A stretch of 64,000 bases of DNA from Paucimonas sp. (GCA_031253995.1 JAIRVG010000061.1:82887-146886), one strand, 5' to 3'; positions 18,331 to 25,871 are shown, counted from the first letter of the stretch. Numbers and translations: made by a program. The notes: generated from the sequence alone by a model not told the origin.

Positions 18331-18470
18331 TCATAGCATTTCTTTACCTGACCGCCCTGAGTAGGCACGGTAGACATTGCCCGGCAGATAATGGTTGGTG
18401 GCAGGCTCGGGTAGTTCACCGTTGAATCCCTGTCTTGCATTTCCATAGCGCTCTTCAAACAAAGGATACT
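18331..18470 (-). pseudogene. Truncated, frameshifted remnant of an orphan RHS-core gene
   Basis: On the minus strand this segment is the 5' end of the neighbouring RHS-core genes: one frame reads GFNGELPEPATNHYL, then PGNVYRAYS, and then hits a stop after a few unrelated codons. The ATG that aligns with the paralogues' start is out of frame with this core. The shared upstream element is kept at 18475-18510. It is therefore a fifth unit of the tandem array, broken right after the RAYS motif. Confidence 0.7.
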
Positions 18471-18474
18471 CAAC

Positions 18475-18510
18475 TGTATGTGCCGGCTCATAACTGGCAG
18501 AAATGTCAGG
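18475..18510 (-). repeat. Conserved upstream element of RHS-core cassette (remnant unit)
   Basis: Contains TGACATTTCTGCCAGTTATG on the minus strand, followed by AGCCGGCACATAC. The same block precedes each of the four full units. Confidence 0.75.
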
Positions 18511-18515
18511 TGTCG

Positions 18516-19430
18516 TCAGGAGCGAGGGCCCCTTCTGTGAGGCTTGTGATGCATCAAGCCTCCAGATCTGACTTTGGACATCGCGCCTGCGGCGGCATCA
18601 AGAAAAGGGATCAACTTCGGATTGCGCTCCGATGCTGGCACCTTGTCCACGTAATCGCGCAGATTGTAGAAGTCGTTCGCCCCGAATCGATTTTTCCCTA
18701 GCCTGTTTCTGAGTACGTCGCGATAGGGGAGATGTATATCCAGCGCTTTCGCGGCAGCCGATCCATAGCCGTTCTGTACGGCAAGGCTGCTGAAACTGGC
18801 GCCATCCAGGCGCTTGACCGCTTCCGAAAGTTCGTAGAAAGGTTGAGTGTTTGGGTCCACCACGCGTCGAGCTCGAGCACCCTGACGCTGTACCTGCCGA
18901 CCTGGGCGGCGCGATGACGTCGCCGTCAATTGAGCAGGTGGCAGCACCGGATTTGCCAAGGGGCGTGAAGGATTTTCCACAGTCGCTGAAACAGGGATCG
19001 GGGTCGGAGTACGGGGTGGCGGTGGAGATGGCGGTGGAGATGAAGGCTGCTGAGATATATAGGAGGCTGTCCATCTCTTCTTGAGCCCATGAATGCCAAC
19101 GCCCGCGCCCACTGCCGCCACGCCAAGCGCGATGGAAATCCACAGCCAAGGCGAGGCGTCCGTCGAGTCCCCGCTTCCCTGCGCAGCATGGCCGGTGGGA
19201 TCACGATGGTTGAGCGGATCGCCAAGGCAATACTGGTAGGCGTTGAGCCCTCCGGCGCCGAACGGGCTCCAGCTGTCCGGCTGGAGGAAGATCATCAACA
19301 CCGAGCTGTAGGCACGGTAGCCATTGCCCAGCAGATAATGACCGGTAACGGGGTCGGGCAGTTCGCCGTTGAATCCCTGTCGTCCCGCGGGTGAGCGCTG
19401 CTGTTGCACGACATCGTCTGGCGTATCCAT
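18516..19430 (-). CDS. Orphan RHS-core protein with central membrane segment
   Basis: The 304-aa product from the ATG at 19430 (MDTPDDVVQQQRSPAGRQG), six bases after GGAGG; an upstream TTG is in frame but overlaps that ribosome site. Residues ~19-75 are the RHS core (FNGELPDPVTGHYLLGNG, YRAYSSVLMIFLQPDSWSPF, GAGGLNAYQYCLGDPLNHRD). A likely transmembrane helix follows (SPWLWISIALGVAAVGAGVG), then a proline-rich linker and a C-terminal ~110-residue domain (QPFYELSEAVKRLDGASF on) unlike those of the next three paralogues. No partner or immunity gene is visible. Function unknown. Confidence 0.72.
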   Translation of the reverse strand: MDTPDDVVQQQRSPAGRQGFNGELPDPVTGHYLLGNGYRAYSSVLMIFLQPDSWSPFGAGGLNAYQYCLGDPLNHRDPTGHAAQGSGDSTDASPWLWISIALGVAAVGAGVGIHGLKKRWTASYISQQPSSPPPSPPPPRTPTPIPVSATVENPSRPLANPVLPPAQLTATSSRRPGRQVQRQGARARRVVDPNTQPFYELSEAVKRLDGASFSSLAVQNGYGSAAAKALDIHLPYRDVLRNRLGKNRFGANDFYNLRDYVDKVPASERNPKLIPFLDAAAGAMSKVRSGGLMHHKPHRRGPRS

Positions 19431-19451
19431 CGCGGGCCTCCGAAGCAAGGA

Positions 19452-19540
19452 TGCTTGGAGTGTATCGCCGTATGTGGCGGCTCATAACTGGTAGAAATGT
19501 CAGGTCCGGATGGGCATTGGGGCCGCTTTGAAGGCCCAAT
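19452..19540 (-). repeat. Conserved upstream element plus hairpin, RHS cassette unit at 18516
   Basis: Carries the shared TTATGAGCC...ATACGGCGATACAC block and an imperfect version of the GGGGCC hairpin. It lies between the stop of the unit at 19552 and the start of the unit at 18516. Confidence 0.72.
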
Positions 19541-19551
19541 CAGCCGTGAAT

Positions 19552-20427
19552 TCATCGTCTGGCGCGAGGTACTCTAGGGCGAGCGACAGGCCCATTACCT
19601 GCAAGGGGACGCAACGCATCATAGAATTCGGCCTTTGCAAGCATGCCATCACGCCGCGCCCTGAGCGCCAAGGACGTGAGTTGCCATGCCTGAATTCTAC
19701 GCGTATCCGAAGTACGCTCGTTCGGTGCAAACGGTAATCGCTTGAGCAACTGCCGCACAACCGGGAGCCTGCTGAGATCTTCACGAGCAAGAGCCAGGAT
19801 AGCCTGCGCGTTGTTGGAATCGATCATGGGGGGAAGTTCAGTCGCTATGCGATTGGCACGCACAGCATAATCTGATGTAGGGGGCAGCAAAGGTTCCGTG
19901 TGCGCCCCCGAAGACGCCGAGGCCGAACTTGATGGAGAGGCCTGGCGCGAAGGTTGGGGCGAAGGAGATCTGGAACGTAAAGGCGAAGCGAGAGCCGGAG
20001 CAAGAGCTCTCGGCGACATCGCCTCCACCGAGGGCGGTGGAGGCGTCGACTCCTTAACGAAGTCCGCGAGGTATTGGGAGGCTTGCTTACTCGCGGTAAA
20101 AGGGCTGCTAGGTGGGTAGTCATAGGGACTGAAAGCCGGCGACTTGGGCCTGTTGCTTAAGCGGATCGGGCGAGTCATCGGCATATGGCCGGTCGGGTCT
20201 ACCGCATTCACCGAATCGCCCTCGCAGTAGGCGTAGGCATTGAGCCCACCTGCCCCGAACGGGCTCCAGCTGTCCGGCTGAAGGAAGATCATCAGCACCG
20301 GGCTGTAGGCACGGTAGCCATTACCCAGCAGGTAATGACCGGTAACGGGTTCGGGCAGTTCGCCGTTGAATCCCTGTCTTCCCGCGGTTGAGCGCTGCGG
20401 TTGCGCGGCATTGTCTGGCGTATCCAT
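19552..20427 (-). CDS. Orphan RHS-core protein, Ser/Pro linker and conserved C-terminal helical domain
   Basis: The 291-aa product (MDTPDNAAQPQRSTAGRQG) starts at ATG 20427 behind GGAGG. RHS core at ~19-75 (LPEPVTGHYLLGNGYRAYSP, SPFGAGGLNAYAYCEGD, VNAVDPTGH). A Ser/Pro/Arg linker (SPRALAPALASPLRSRSPSP) leads to a ~95-residue C-terminal domain: ANRIATELPPMIDSNNAQ, LPVVRQLLKRLPFAPNER and AKAEFYDALRPLAG. The same domain ends the next two paralogues and is not one I can name. It arose by tandem duplication; function unknown. Confidence 0.72.
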   Translation of the reverse strand: MDTPDNAAQPQRSTAGRQGFNGELPEPVTGHYLLGNGYRAYSPVLMIFLQPDSWSPFGAGGLNAYAYCEGDSVNAVDPTGHMPMTRPIRLSNRPKSPAFSPYDYPPSSPFTASKQASQYLADFVKESTPPPPSVEAMSPRALAPALASPLRSRSPSPQPSRQASPSSSASASSGAHTEPLLPPTSDYAVRANRIATELPPMIDSNNAQAILALAREDLSRLPVVRQLLKRLPFAPNERTSDTRRIQAWQLTSLALRARRDGMLAKAEFYDALRPLAGNGPVARPRVPRARR

Positions 20428-20448
20428 CGCGGGCCTCCGAATCAAGGA

Positions 20449-20537
20449 TGCTCCGAGTGTATCGCCGTATGTGCCGGCTCATAACTGGCAGAAATGTCAG
20501 GTCTGGATATGCATTGGGGCCGCTTTGCGGCCCCAAT
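20449..20537 (-). repeat. Conserved upstream element plus hairpin, RHS cassette unit at 19552
   Basis: Contains TGACATTTCTGCCAGTTATG (minus strand) and a perfect hairpin at 20513-20537 (ATTGGGGCCGC, loop TTT, GCGGCCCCAAT) that lies after the stop of the preceding unit. Confidence 0.78.
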
Positions 20538-20584
20538 CCGCCGTGAATTCATCGTCTGACCTGACGTGATCCACTGGCAACATG

Positions 20585-21433
20585 CTAAGTAGTTACAAGG
20601 GGATACAACGTTTCATAGAATTCGGCATTTGCGAAATCGCCTTCACTCCGCACCCTGGTCGCCAGGGACTTGAGGTCGTGTTGCCGAACATTACCCCATA
20701 TCCCAGAACGCTCCTGATCTGTAAACGGTAAGTGGTAGCGCAACTGTCGCACAACCTCGGATTTGCTCAACGGTTGATTATAAAGTTCCACGATACCCGG
20801 CGTGTCTCTGGCAGCAATCATGCGAGGAAGTTCTATCGTTATGCGGTTGTTACGCTTATCCCTCGCTGAACGACGATCGCTAGCGGTCGTGGCGGGCCGC
20901 GGAGGTCTCGTGTGCGCCCCCGAAGACGCCGAGGCCGACCTTGATGCAGAGGCCTGGCGCGAAGGTTTGGGCAAACGAGATCTGGAACGTAAAGGCGAAG
21001 CGGGAGCAAGCGCTCTCTGCGACGTCACCGCCACCAAGGGCGGTGTCGGCGTTGGCTCTTTAACGAAGTCCGCGAGGTATCGGGAGGCTTGCGCACTCGC
21101 TGTAAAAGGGCTGCTGGGGCGGCTGTTAGAAGGGCTGAAAGCCGGCGCCTTGAGCCTGTTGTTGAAGTTAATCCGGCCAAGCATCGGCACATGGCCGGTC
21201 GGGTCTACCGCATTCACCGTATCGCCCTCGCAGTAGGCATAGGCATTGATCCCACCTGCCCCGAACGGGCTCCAGCTGTCCGGCTGGAGAAAGATCATCA
21301 GCACCGGGCTGTAGGCACGGTAGCCATTGCCCAGCAGGTAATGACCGGTAACGGGTTCGGGCAGTTCGCCGTTGAATCCCTGTCTTCCCGCGGGTAAGCG
21401 CTGCTGTTGCACGACGTCGTCTGGCGTATCCAT
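20585..21433 (-). CDS. Orphan RHS-core protein, same C-terminal helical domain
   Basis: The 282-aa product (MDTPDDVVQQQRLPAGRQG) begins at ATG 21433. The core reads GHYLLGNGYRAYSPVLMIF, SPFGAGGINAYAYCEGDT, VNAVDPTGH. It shares the linker blocks SPFTASAQASRYLADFVKE and SQRALAPASPLRSRSR with its neighbours. The C-terminal domain (IELPRMIAARDTPGIVEL, EVVRQLRYHLPFTDQERS, GDFANAEFYETLYPLV) is clearly homologous to that at 19552 but diverged, so the duplication is not recent. No signal peptide or membrane helix is seen. Confidence 0.72.
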   Translation of the reverse strand: MDTPDDVVQQQRLPAGRQGFNGELPEPVTGHYLLGNGYRAYSPVLMIFLQPDSWSPFGAGGINAYAYCEGDTVNAVDPTGHVPMLGRINFNNRLKAPAFSPSNSRPSSPFTASAQASRYLADFVKEPTPTPPLVAVTSQRALAPASPLRSRSRLPKPSRQASASRSASASSGAHTRPPRPATTASDRRSARDKRNNRITIELPRMIAARDTPGIVELYNQPLSKSEVVRQLRYHLPFTDQERSGIWGNVRQHDLKSLATRVRSEGDFANAEFYETLYPLVTT

Positions 21434-21454
21434 CGCGGACCTCCGAAGCAAGGA

Positions 21455-21570
21455 TGCTCGGAGTGTATCGCCGTAGGTGCCGGCTCATAACTGGCAGAAA
21501 TGCCAGGTCCGGATATGTATTGGGGCCGCTTTGCGGCCCTTCGCGAGCAAGCTCGCTCCTACAGGGGGAA
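21455..21570 (-). repeat. Conserved upstream element of RHS unit at 20585, with a REP element inserted in its hairpin
   Basis: Shared block CTGCCAGTTATGAGCCGGCA on the minus strand. The hairpin that is perfect in other units is interrupted after GGGGCCGCTTTGCGGCC by a REP-like segment (TTCGCGAGCAAGCTCGCTCC at 21540-21559) of another family, with the second GGGGC half displaced to about 21580. Confidence 0.65.
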
Positions 21571-21601
21571 TACGCAATCCATGCCCCAATCAGCCGTGAA
21601 T

Positions 21602-22444
21602 TCATTTTCTGACCCGAGGTTTAGGACGGAAACTACGGGGACTACGCCGATCAGCTGCAATGGGCTGCAACGCATCATAGAATCGGGCACGTTTGAAGTC
21701 GCGGGCATACCGCGCCCTGCTCGCCAAGTTATTGAGATGCCTTACCCTAAGCTCTATGGAATTAGCACGGTCCTGATCTGTAAGCGGTAATTTGTCGAGC
21801 AACTCCCGCAAAACCGGTTTTCTGTACCGATCTTTACCAGCAAGAGCCAGGATATCCTTCGCATTGTTGGAATCAATCATGTCGGGGAGCGCACTCGCTA
21901 TTTCGTTACGCCTTATCTCCGTTATTTGATTCGAAGGGTGATGCTTCTTGGCGGACGTGTGCGCCCCCGAAGACGCCAAGGACGGATGTGGTCGAGAGGC
22001 CTGAGCCGAAGTCTGGGGCGAAGGAGATATGGAACGTGAAGGCAAAGCGAGAGCCGGAGCAAGGCCTCTCGGCGACGTCACCGCCACCAAGGGCACTATC
22101 GTCGCTTGCTCCGCAACGTTGTCCACGAGGTATTGGGAGGCTAGCGCATTCCCGGTAAAAGGGCTGCTGGGTCGGCTGTCATGAGGGCTGAAAGCCGGCG
22201 TCTTGAGCATGTTGTTGAAGCGAACCCGACCAAAGAGCGGCCAATGGCCAGTCGGGTCTACCGCATTCACCGAATCGCCCTCGCAGTAGGCGTAGGCATT
22301 GAGCCCACCTGCCCCGAACGGGCTCCAGCTGTCCGGCTGGAGGAAGGTCATCAGCACCGGACTGTAGGCACGGTAGCCATTACCCAGCAGGTAATGACCG
22401 GTAACGGGTTCAGGCAGTTCGCCGTTGAATCCCAGATTTGGCAT
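21602..22444 (-). CDS. Orphan RHS-core protein, same C-terminal helical domain (operon-first unit)
   Basis: The 280-aa product starts at ATG 22444 (MPNLGFNGELPEPVTGHYL); an in-frame GTG nine bases upstream is possible, but its ribosome site (AAGAG) is too close. Its N-terminus is shorter than in the MDTPD paralogues and resembles the remnant at 18331. Core, linker (SPFTGNALASQYLVDNVAE, SPRGLAPALALPSRSISPS) and C-terminal domain (IASALPDMIDSNNAKDIL, LRELLDKLPLTDQDRA, RARFYDALQPIA) follow the family. It lies next after metQ in the same orientation, separated by the shared hairpin. Confidence 0.72.
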   Translation of the reverse strand: MPNLGFNGELPEPVTGHYLLGNGYRAYSPVLMTFLQPDSWSPFGAGGLNAYAYCEGDSVNAVDPTGHWPLFGRVRFNNMLKTPAFSPHDSRPSSPFTGNALASQYLVDNVAEQATIVPLVAVTSPRGLAPALALPSRSISPSPQTSAQASRPHPSLASSGAHTSAKKHHPSNQITEIRRNEIASALPDMIDSNNAKDILALAGKDRYRKPVLRELLDKLPLTDQDRANSIELRVRHLNNLASRARYARDFKRARFYDALQPIAADRRSPRSFRPKPRVRK

Positions 22445-22469
22445 CTCCGACACGCTCTTTCGAACAAGG

Positions 22470-22559
22470 GATGCTCAAGTGTAACGCTGCATTTGTCGGC
22501 TCATAACTGGCAGAAATGTCAGGTCCGGATATGCATTGGGGCTGCAAAGCAGCCCCAAT
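22470..22559 (-). repeat. Conserved upstream element plus hairpin, RHS cassette unit at 21602
   Basis: Contains TGACATTTCTGCCAGTTATG on the minus strand. The perfect hairpin at 22535-22559 (ATTGGGGCTGC, AAA, GCAGCCCCAAT) directly follows the metQ stop and may act as its 3' end structure, though no T-run follows. Confidence 0.75.
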
Positions 22560-22569
22560 CAACCGTGAA

Positions 22570-23355
22570 TCAGAACGCTGGCAATACCGCGCCGCTGTAC
22601 TTCTTCTCGATGAACTGCTTCACCTCAGGCGAGGTCAGGGCCTTGGCCAGCTTCTGGATGGCGTCGCTGTCCTTGTTGTCCGGACGGGCTACCAGGAAGT
22701 TCACGTAAGGCGAGTCGCTGCCTTCGATCACCAGCGCGTCTTTCGCCGGGTTCAGGCCGGCTTCCAGGGCGTAGTTGGTGTTGATCATGTCCAGGTCGAC
22801 CTGGTCCAGCACACGCGGCAGCATGGCCGATTCCAGTTCGCGGAATTTCAGCTTTTTCGGGTTCTCGGCGATGTCTTTCGGGGTCGCCAGGGCGTTTTGC
22901 GGATCCTTCAGGGTGATCAGGCCAGCCTTCTGCAGGAGCAGCAGGGCGCGACCGCTGTTGCTGCCTTCGTTCGGGATGGCGACAGTGGCGCCTTCCTTCA
23001 GCTCGGACAGGCTCTTGACCTTCTTCGAGTAACCACCAAACGGCTCGACGTGAACGCCGATCACGGTTTCCAGGTGGGTGCCCTTGCCTTCGTTGAAGTT
23101 CTTCAGGTACGGCAGGGTCTGGAAGTAGTTGGCGTCCAGGCGCTTCTGGTCGACCTGCACGTTAGGCTGCACGTAGTCGGTGAAGACCTTGATTTCCAGG
23201 TCCACGCCCTCTTTGGCCAGGGTCGGCTTGATCAGCTCCAGAATCTCGGCATGCGGAACCGGGGTAGCAGCTACCACCAGTTTCTCGGCAGCCTGGGCAA
23301 AACCGGCAACCGACAGCGCGGCGGCCAGAGCAGTCATCAACAGAGCTTTTTTCAT
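22570..23355 (-). CDS. metQ: MetQ/NlpA-family methionine-binding protein
   Basis: Periplasmic methionine receptor, 261 aa, with signal peptide (LMTALAAALSVAGFAQAAEK) and family landmarks VAATPVPHAEILELIKPTL, NYFQTLPYLKNFNEGKG, FGGYSKKVKSLSELKEGATV and PNEGSNSGRALLLLQKAG. It lacks a lipobox Cys. No metN or metI lies beside it, so it must share a transporter encoded elsewhere (possibly 6393-8142). It is more canonical than the protein at 5588. Two TTATTCCTT boxes lie about 100 and 130 bp upstream. Confidence 0.88.
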   Translation of the reverse strand: MKKALLMTALAAALSVAGFAQAAEKLVVAATPVPHAEILELIKPTLAKEGVDLEIKVFTDYVQPNVQVDQKRLDANYFQTLPYLKNFNEGKGTHLETVIGVHVEPFGGYSKKVKSLSELKEGATVAIPNEGSNSGRALLLLQKAGLITLKDPQNALATPKDIAENPKKLKFRELESAMLPRVLDQVDLDMINTNYALEAGLNPAKDALVIEGSDSPYVNFLVARPDNKDSDAIQKLAKALTSPEVKQFIEKKYSGAVLPAF

Positions 23356-23453
23356 GTGCAGTCCTTATTGGTATTCCGCGCCTCGTGGGCGTCGATCGTG
23401 TTGGCTGGCCGGGCCCGTATTGCCCGGCGTGAGGCGGACAATATCGGGATTTT

Positions 23454-23494
23454 TTATTCCTTAACAATATCTTTTGGTTAGCCGCTTATTCCTT
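23454..23494 (-). promoter_or_regulatory. Paired TTATTCCTT boxes upstream of metQ
   Basis: TTATTCCTT occurs at 23454-23462 and again at 23486-23494, 32 bp apart (about three helical turns). The reverse complement recurs at 25190-25198, upstream of the hydrolase gene. Common regulation is inferred; the binding protein is unknown. Confidence 0.4.
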
Positions 23495-23530
23495 TTTTCG
23501 AAATTCTCGCCATGCATGGAGTGCAACGCT

Positions 23531-24472
23531 CTAGCTGGCGGCTTGCGTGAGGCGCAACAAGGTTTGCTCCAGCAACTTCTGCAAGGCGCGGCGTTCCTGG
23601 GCGTCACCCAGATCGGAAATGCGCTCCAGGCGCTGGGCCAGGGCGTGCAGCGGGGTCGGCAGGTTGAGGTGATCGGCGAGGATCTCGTCGCCGCTGCCCT
23701 GGAGCAGGGCGAAGTGGATGACGTTCTCCAGCTCGCGGGTGTTACCCGGCCAGTCGTGCAGTTCCAGCACGCGCTGGGCCTCTTCGCTGAGCAGTGGCAC
23801 CGGGCGGTTGAGTTTCGGGCTGTAGATGCCGACGAAGTACTCGGCCAGCGGCAGGATATCGCCGACCCGCTCGCGCAGCGCCGGCAGTTCCAGGCGGCCT
23901 TCGTGCAGGTAGTCGAACAGCCGCGGGTGGAAGTGCCCGGCGGCCACCGCCTCGGCCAGGTCGATGCTCGATGCGGCGACCAGGCGCACATCCACCGGAT
24001 GCGGCTGTTGCGCGCCGACGCGGTAGACCTCGCGGTTTTCCAGGGCGGCCAGCAGCTTGACCTGGATGGGCAGCGGCAGGTCGGCGATTTCATCGAGATA
24101 GAGCGTTCCACCATTGGCCGACCCGAACCAGCCGGCGCGGCTGCTGGCGGTGCCGCTATGGGCGCCGGCGGTGTAGCCGAACAGCTCGGCGTCGGCGTAG
24201 GTGGGGCTGATCGCCCCGCAGTTGACCGAGACGAACAGCCCGCCGCGGTCGCTGGCGCGGTGGATCTGCCGGGCCAGCAGTTCCTTGCCGGTGCCGCTTT
24301 CGCCGCGGATCAACACCGGCAGGGCCAGCGGCGCCAGCAGTTCCAGTTCCTCGCGCAGCTGGCGCGAGCGCGGATCGACGAACACCAGCGCCTTGGCGCG
24401 GATGCTCAGCGGGCTCTTGTCGAGCTCGGGGAAGGTCAGCAGCGGCTGGCCGAAGGTGTCTTGTGCGGTCAT
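23531..24472 (-). CDS. Degenerate sigma-54-type AAA+ regulator lacking GAFTGA and arginine fingers
   Basis: A 313-aa protein consisting almost only of the bacterial enhancer-binding AAA+ domain. Walker A (GESGTGKE) and Walker B (GGTLYLDEI) are intact, and VKLLAALENREVYRVGA and LPALRERVGDILPL align well. The sigma-54 contact loop GAFTGA is replaced by GAHSGT, and the arginine-finger segment FREDLxxRL by FHPRLFDYL, losing both expected Arg positions. No sensor domain precedes it and no Fis-type helix-turn-helix is evident after NTRELENV. It follows the hydrolase gene and precedes metQ, so a role in sulfur control is plausible, perhaps without activating sigma-54. Confidence 0.75.
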   Translation of the reverse strand: MTAQDTFGQPLLTFPELDKSPLSIRAKALVFVDPRSRQLREELELLAPLALPVLIRGESGTGKELLARQIHRASDRGGLFVSVNCGAISPTYADAELFGYTAGAHSGTASSRAGWFGSANGGTLYLDEIADLPLPIQVKLLAALENREVYRVGAQQPHPVDVRLVAASSIDLAEAVAAGHFHPRLFDYLHEGRLELPALRERVGDILPLAEYFVGIYSPKLNRPVPLLSEEAQRVLELHDWPGNTRELENVIHFALLQGSGDEILADHLNLPTPLHALAQRLERISDLGDAQERRALQKLLEQTLLRLTQAAS

Positions 24473-24541
24473 GGCAAAGCTCCCGCCCGGGCTCCTGGCC
24501 CGGGCGTTGCGAAAGAGGAAATAGGGAAAACGGGTAGCGGA

Positions 24542-25123
24542 TCAGGCGCGGCGCAGGGCGCCCTGTTCCATTCGGCTCTGCAGGCGGTACAGGTAGGCGA
24601 AGCCCTGTTCCCAGGTGTGGTGGCCGGACTTGACGTTGATATGCCCGGCGCCGCCGAGCACCCCGGCCTCGGCGCCCCAGGCGCGGGCCAGTTGCATGGC
24701 GCGCGGCGCGCTGACGGCGGGGTCGTTGTCGGAAGTGACCACCTGGCTGGGGAACGGCAGCAGGTCCATGGGGATCGGGGCGAAGTTGCGCAGGGCCGGC
24801 GAGCAGGCCGGACGCTCGACATCCGCCGGCGCCACCAGCAGCGCGCCACGCACCCGGCGGCGCAAGGCCGGGCTGGCCTGGGCGGCCCAATGGGCGACGG
24901 TGATGCAACCCAGGCTGTGGGCGATGAGGATCACCGGCGCGTCATCGGCGGCAATCGCCTCCTCCAGCGCCGCGACCCAGTCCCCGCGCTTCGGCGTCAG
25001 CCAGTCGGCCTGCTCGACACGGGCGCTGTTGGGCAGCGTCTTGTGCCAATGGCTTTGCCAGTGCTGCTCGGGCGAACCCTGCCAGCCCGGCACAATCAGG
25101 TAACGGATCGACTCGTTGCGCAT
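24542..25123 (-). CDS. RBBP9/YdeN-family alpha/beta hydrolase
   Basis: Small serine hydrolase, 193 aa. YLIVPGWQGSPEQHWQSHW opens the RBBP9 fold; the nucleophile elbow is AHSLG, the acid is in VTSDNDPAVS and the His in GGAGHINVKSG. The family is widely found, but physiological substrates are mostly unknown. The bEBP-like gene starts 69 bp downstream in the same direction, so the two may be co-transcribed. Upstream, at 25190, lies one copy of the AAGGAATAA element also seen before metQ. Confidence 0.85.
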   Translation of the reverse strand: MRNESIRYLIVPGWQGSPEQHWQSHWHKTLPNSARVEQADWLTPKRGDWVAALEEAIAADDAPVILIAHSLGCITVAHWAAQASPALRRRVRGALLVAPADVERPACSPALRNFAPIPMDLLPFPSQVVTSDNDPAVSAPRAMQLARAWGAEAGVLGGAGHINVKSGHHTWEQGFAYLYRLQSRMEQGALRRA

Positions 25124-25256
25124 GGGGAATTGCCTCCTGCTGCGGTTGCTTGCATGCGAGGAAGTATTGGCGAGGGAGTTATATCCGTAAAGGAATAAGA
25201 AGCTATTTATTAATAACCATATTGAAAGCGGGACCGGCAGGCGGTCCCGCGTGCCG

Positions 25257-25556
25257 TCAGTTGACGGCCTGGTTCCACTCGGCGGTTTCGTAGCCTTCGA
25301 TCAGGGCGTCGATCAGGCTTTTCGCGGCTTCCACGGCGTGCAGGGTCAGCCAGGGGAAGCTGCTGGTGCCGGGGGCCGGGGTCAGGGCGAGTTGAGTGGA
25401 TTCATAGGCGCAGCGCAGGAACATCGAGGCGTGAATCAGGGTGCTGTGGGGGTCGATGCCGGGGTTTACGGTGAAGAGTGGGGGGTGGTTGGGGCATGCG
25501 CCGAAGGGGCGGGAGCAGGTTGGGGCCAGGGGTGGGTCGGGGACGACTTTCTTCAT
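25257..25556 (-). CDS. Small DUF6124/DUF3077-like protein
   Basis: A 99-aa product from the ATG at 25556 (MKKVVPDPPLAPTCSRPFG). The block LFTVNPGIDPHSTLIHASMF is the conserved heart of this Pseudomonas-restricted family, followed by CAYESTQLALTP and a C-terminal helix (LHAVEAAKSLIDALIEGYE). Function is not known to me. The open frame runs upstream to 25727, but the true protein starts at MKKVV because the upstream part is the structured leader at 25624-25732. Strand and start are well supported; the exact DUF number is from memory. Confidence 0.75.
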   Translation of the reverse strand: MKKVVPDPPLAPTCSRPFGACPNHPPLFTVNPGIDPHSTLIHASMFLRCAYESTQLALTPAPGTSSFPWLTLHAVEAAKSLIDALIEGYETAEWNQAVN

Positions 25557-25623
25557 CGGTATTTTCCTTACCAGTTTTGCCAACATCCTTTTGTTTCCAC
25601 ACAAATGGGTGGCGGCTGTACGC

Positions 25624-25732
25624 GGGGTGGAAAACCGAGCGGTAAGGAGATACCCGGCAGGCCCGAAAGCCTCCCGCGCACAGCTGCCATAAAGCAGACC
25701 CTTACCACCATGTTGCGAGGTTTCCACACCCC
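25624..25732 (-). ncRNA. Candidate structured leader RNA (three-way junction) upstream of DUF6124-like gene
   Basis: Nested complementary arms can be read directly: outer GGGGTGGAAAACC (25624-25636) with GGTTTCCACACCCC (25719-25732), inner GGTAAGG (25641-25647) with CCTTACC (25700-25706), and between them two hairpins, AGGC-CCGAAA-GCCT (25659-25672) and CTGC-CATAAA-GCAG (25684-25697). Transcription toward the downstream gene would place it 68 nt before the start codon. Whether it is cis-acting or an independent RNA is not known. Confidence 0.45.
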
Positions 25733-25871
25733 GGCCGCTGACCGTTCAGCGACCCCGGAAGCCTAGAAGGAGTGGTTCCCCCGAGCAAGGAAGCAAAGAC
25801 CGACAGAACGCGTAGGGTACGTCCTAGGATTTTCAGGTGCCAGAAACTTTATGTTTGGAGGTGTCTGGAAT

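Noticed and set aside
18475..22559. CRISPR-like array from the evenly repeated elements between mini-RHS genes
   Set aside because: The repeats are ~90 bp, about 1 kb apart, and the spaces between them are protein genes; no cas genes seen.
22535..22559. Rho-independent terminator of metQ
   Set aside because: The stem is perfect but no T-run follows on the minus strand, and the same hairpin recurs in the RHS units, so it is listed as part of the repeat.
25557..25727. 57-codon N-terminal extension of the DUF6124-like protein
   Set aside because: It is Gly/Thr/Pro-rich, lies over the nested RNA arms, and MKKVVPDPP is the family's usual start.
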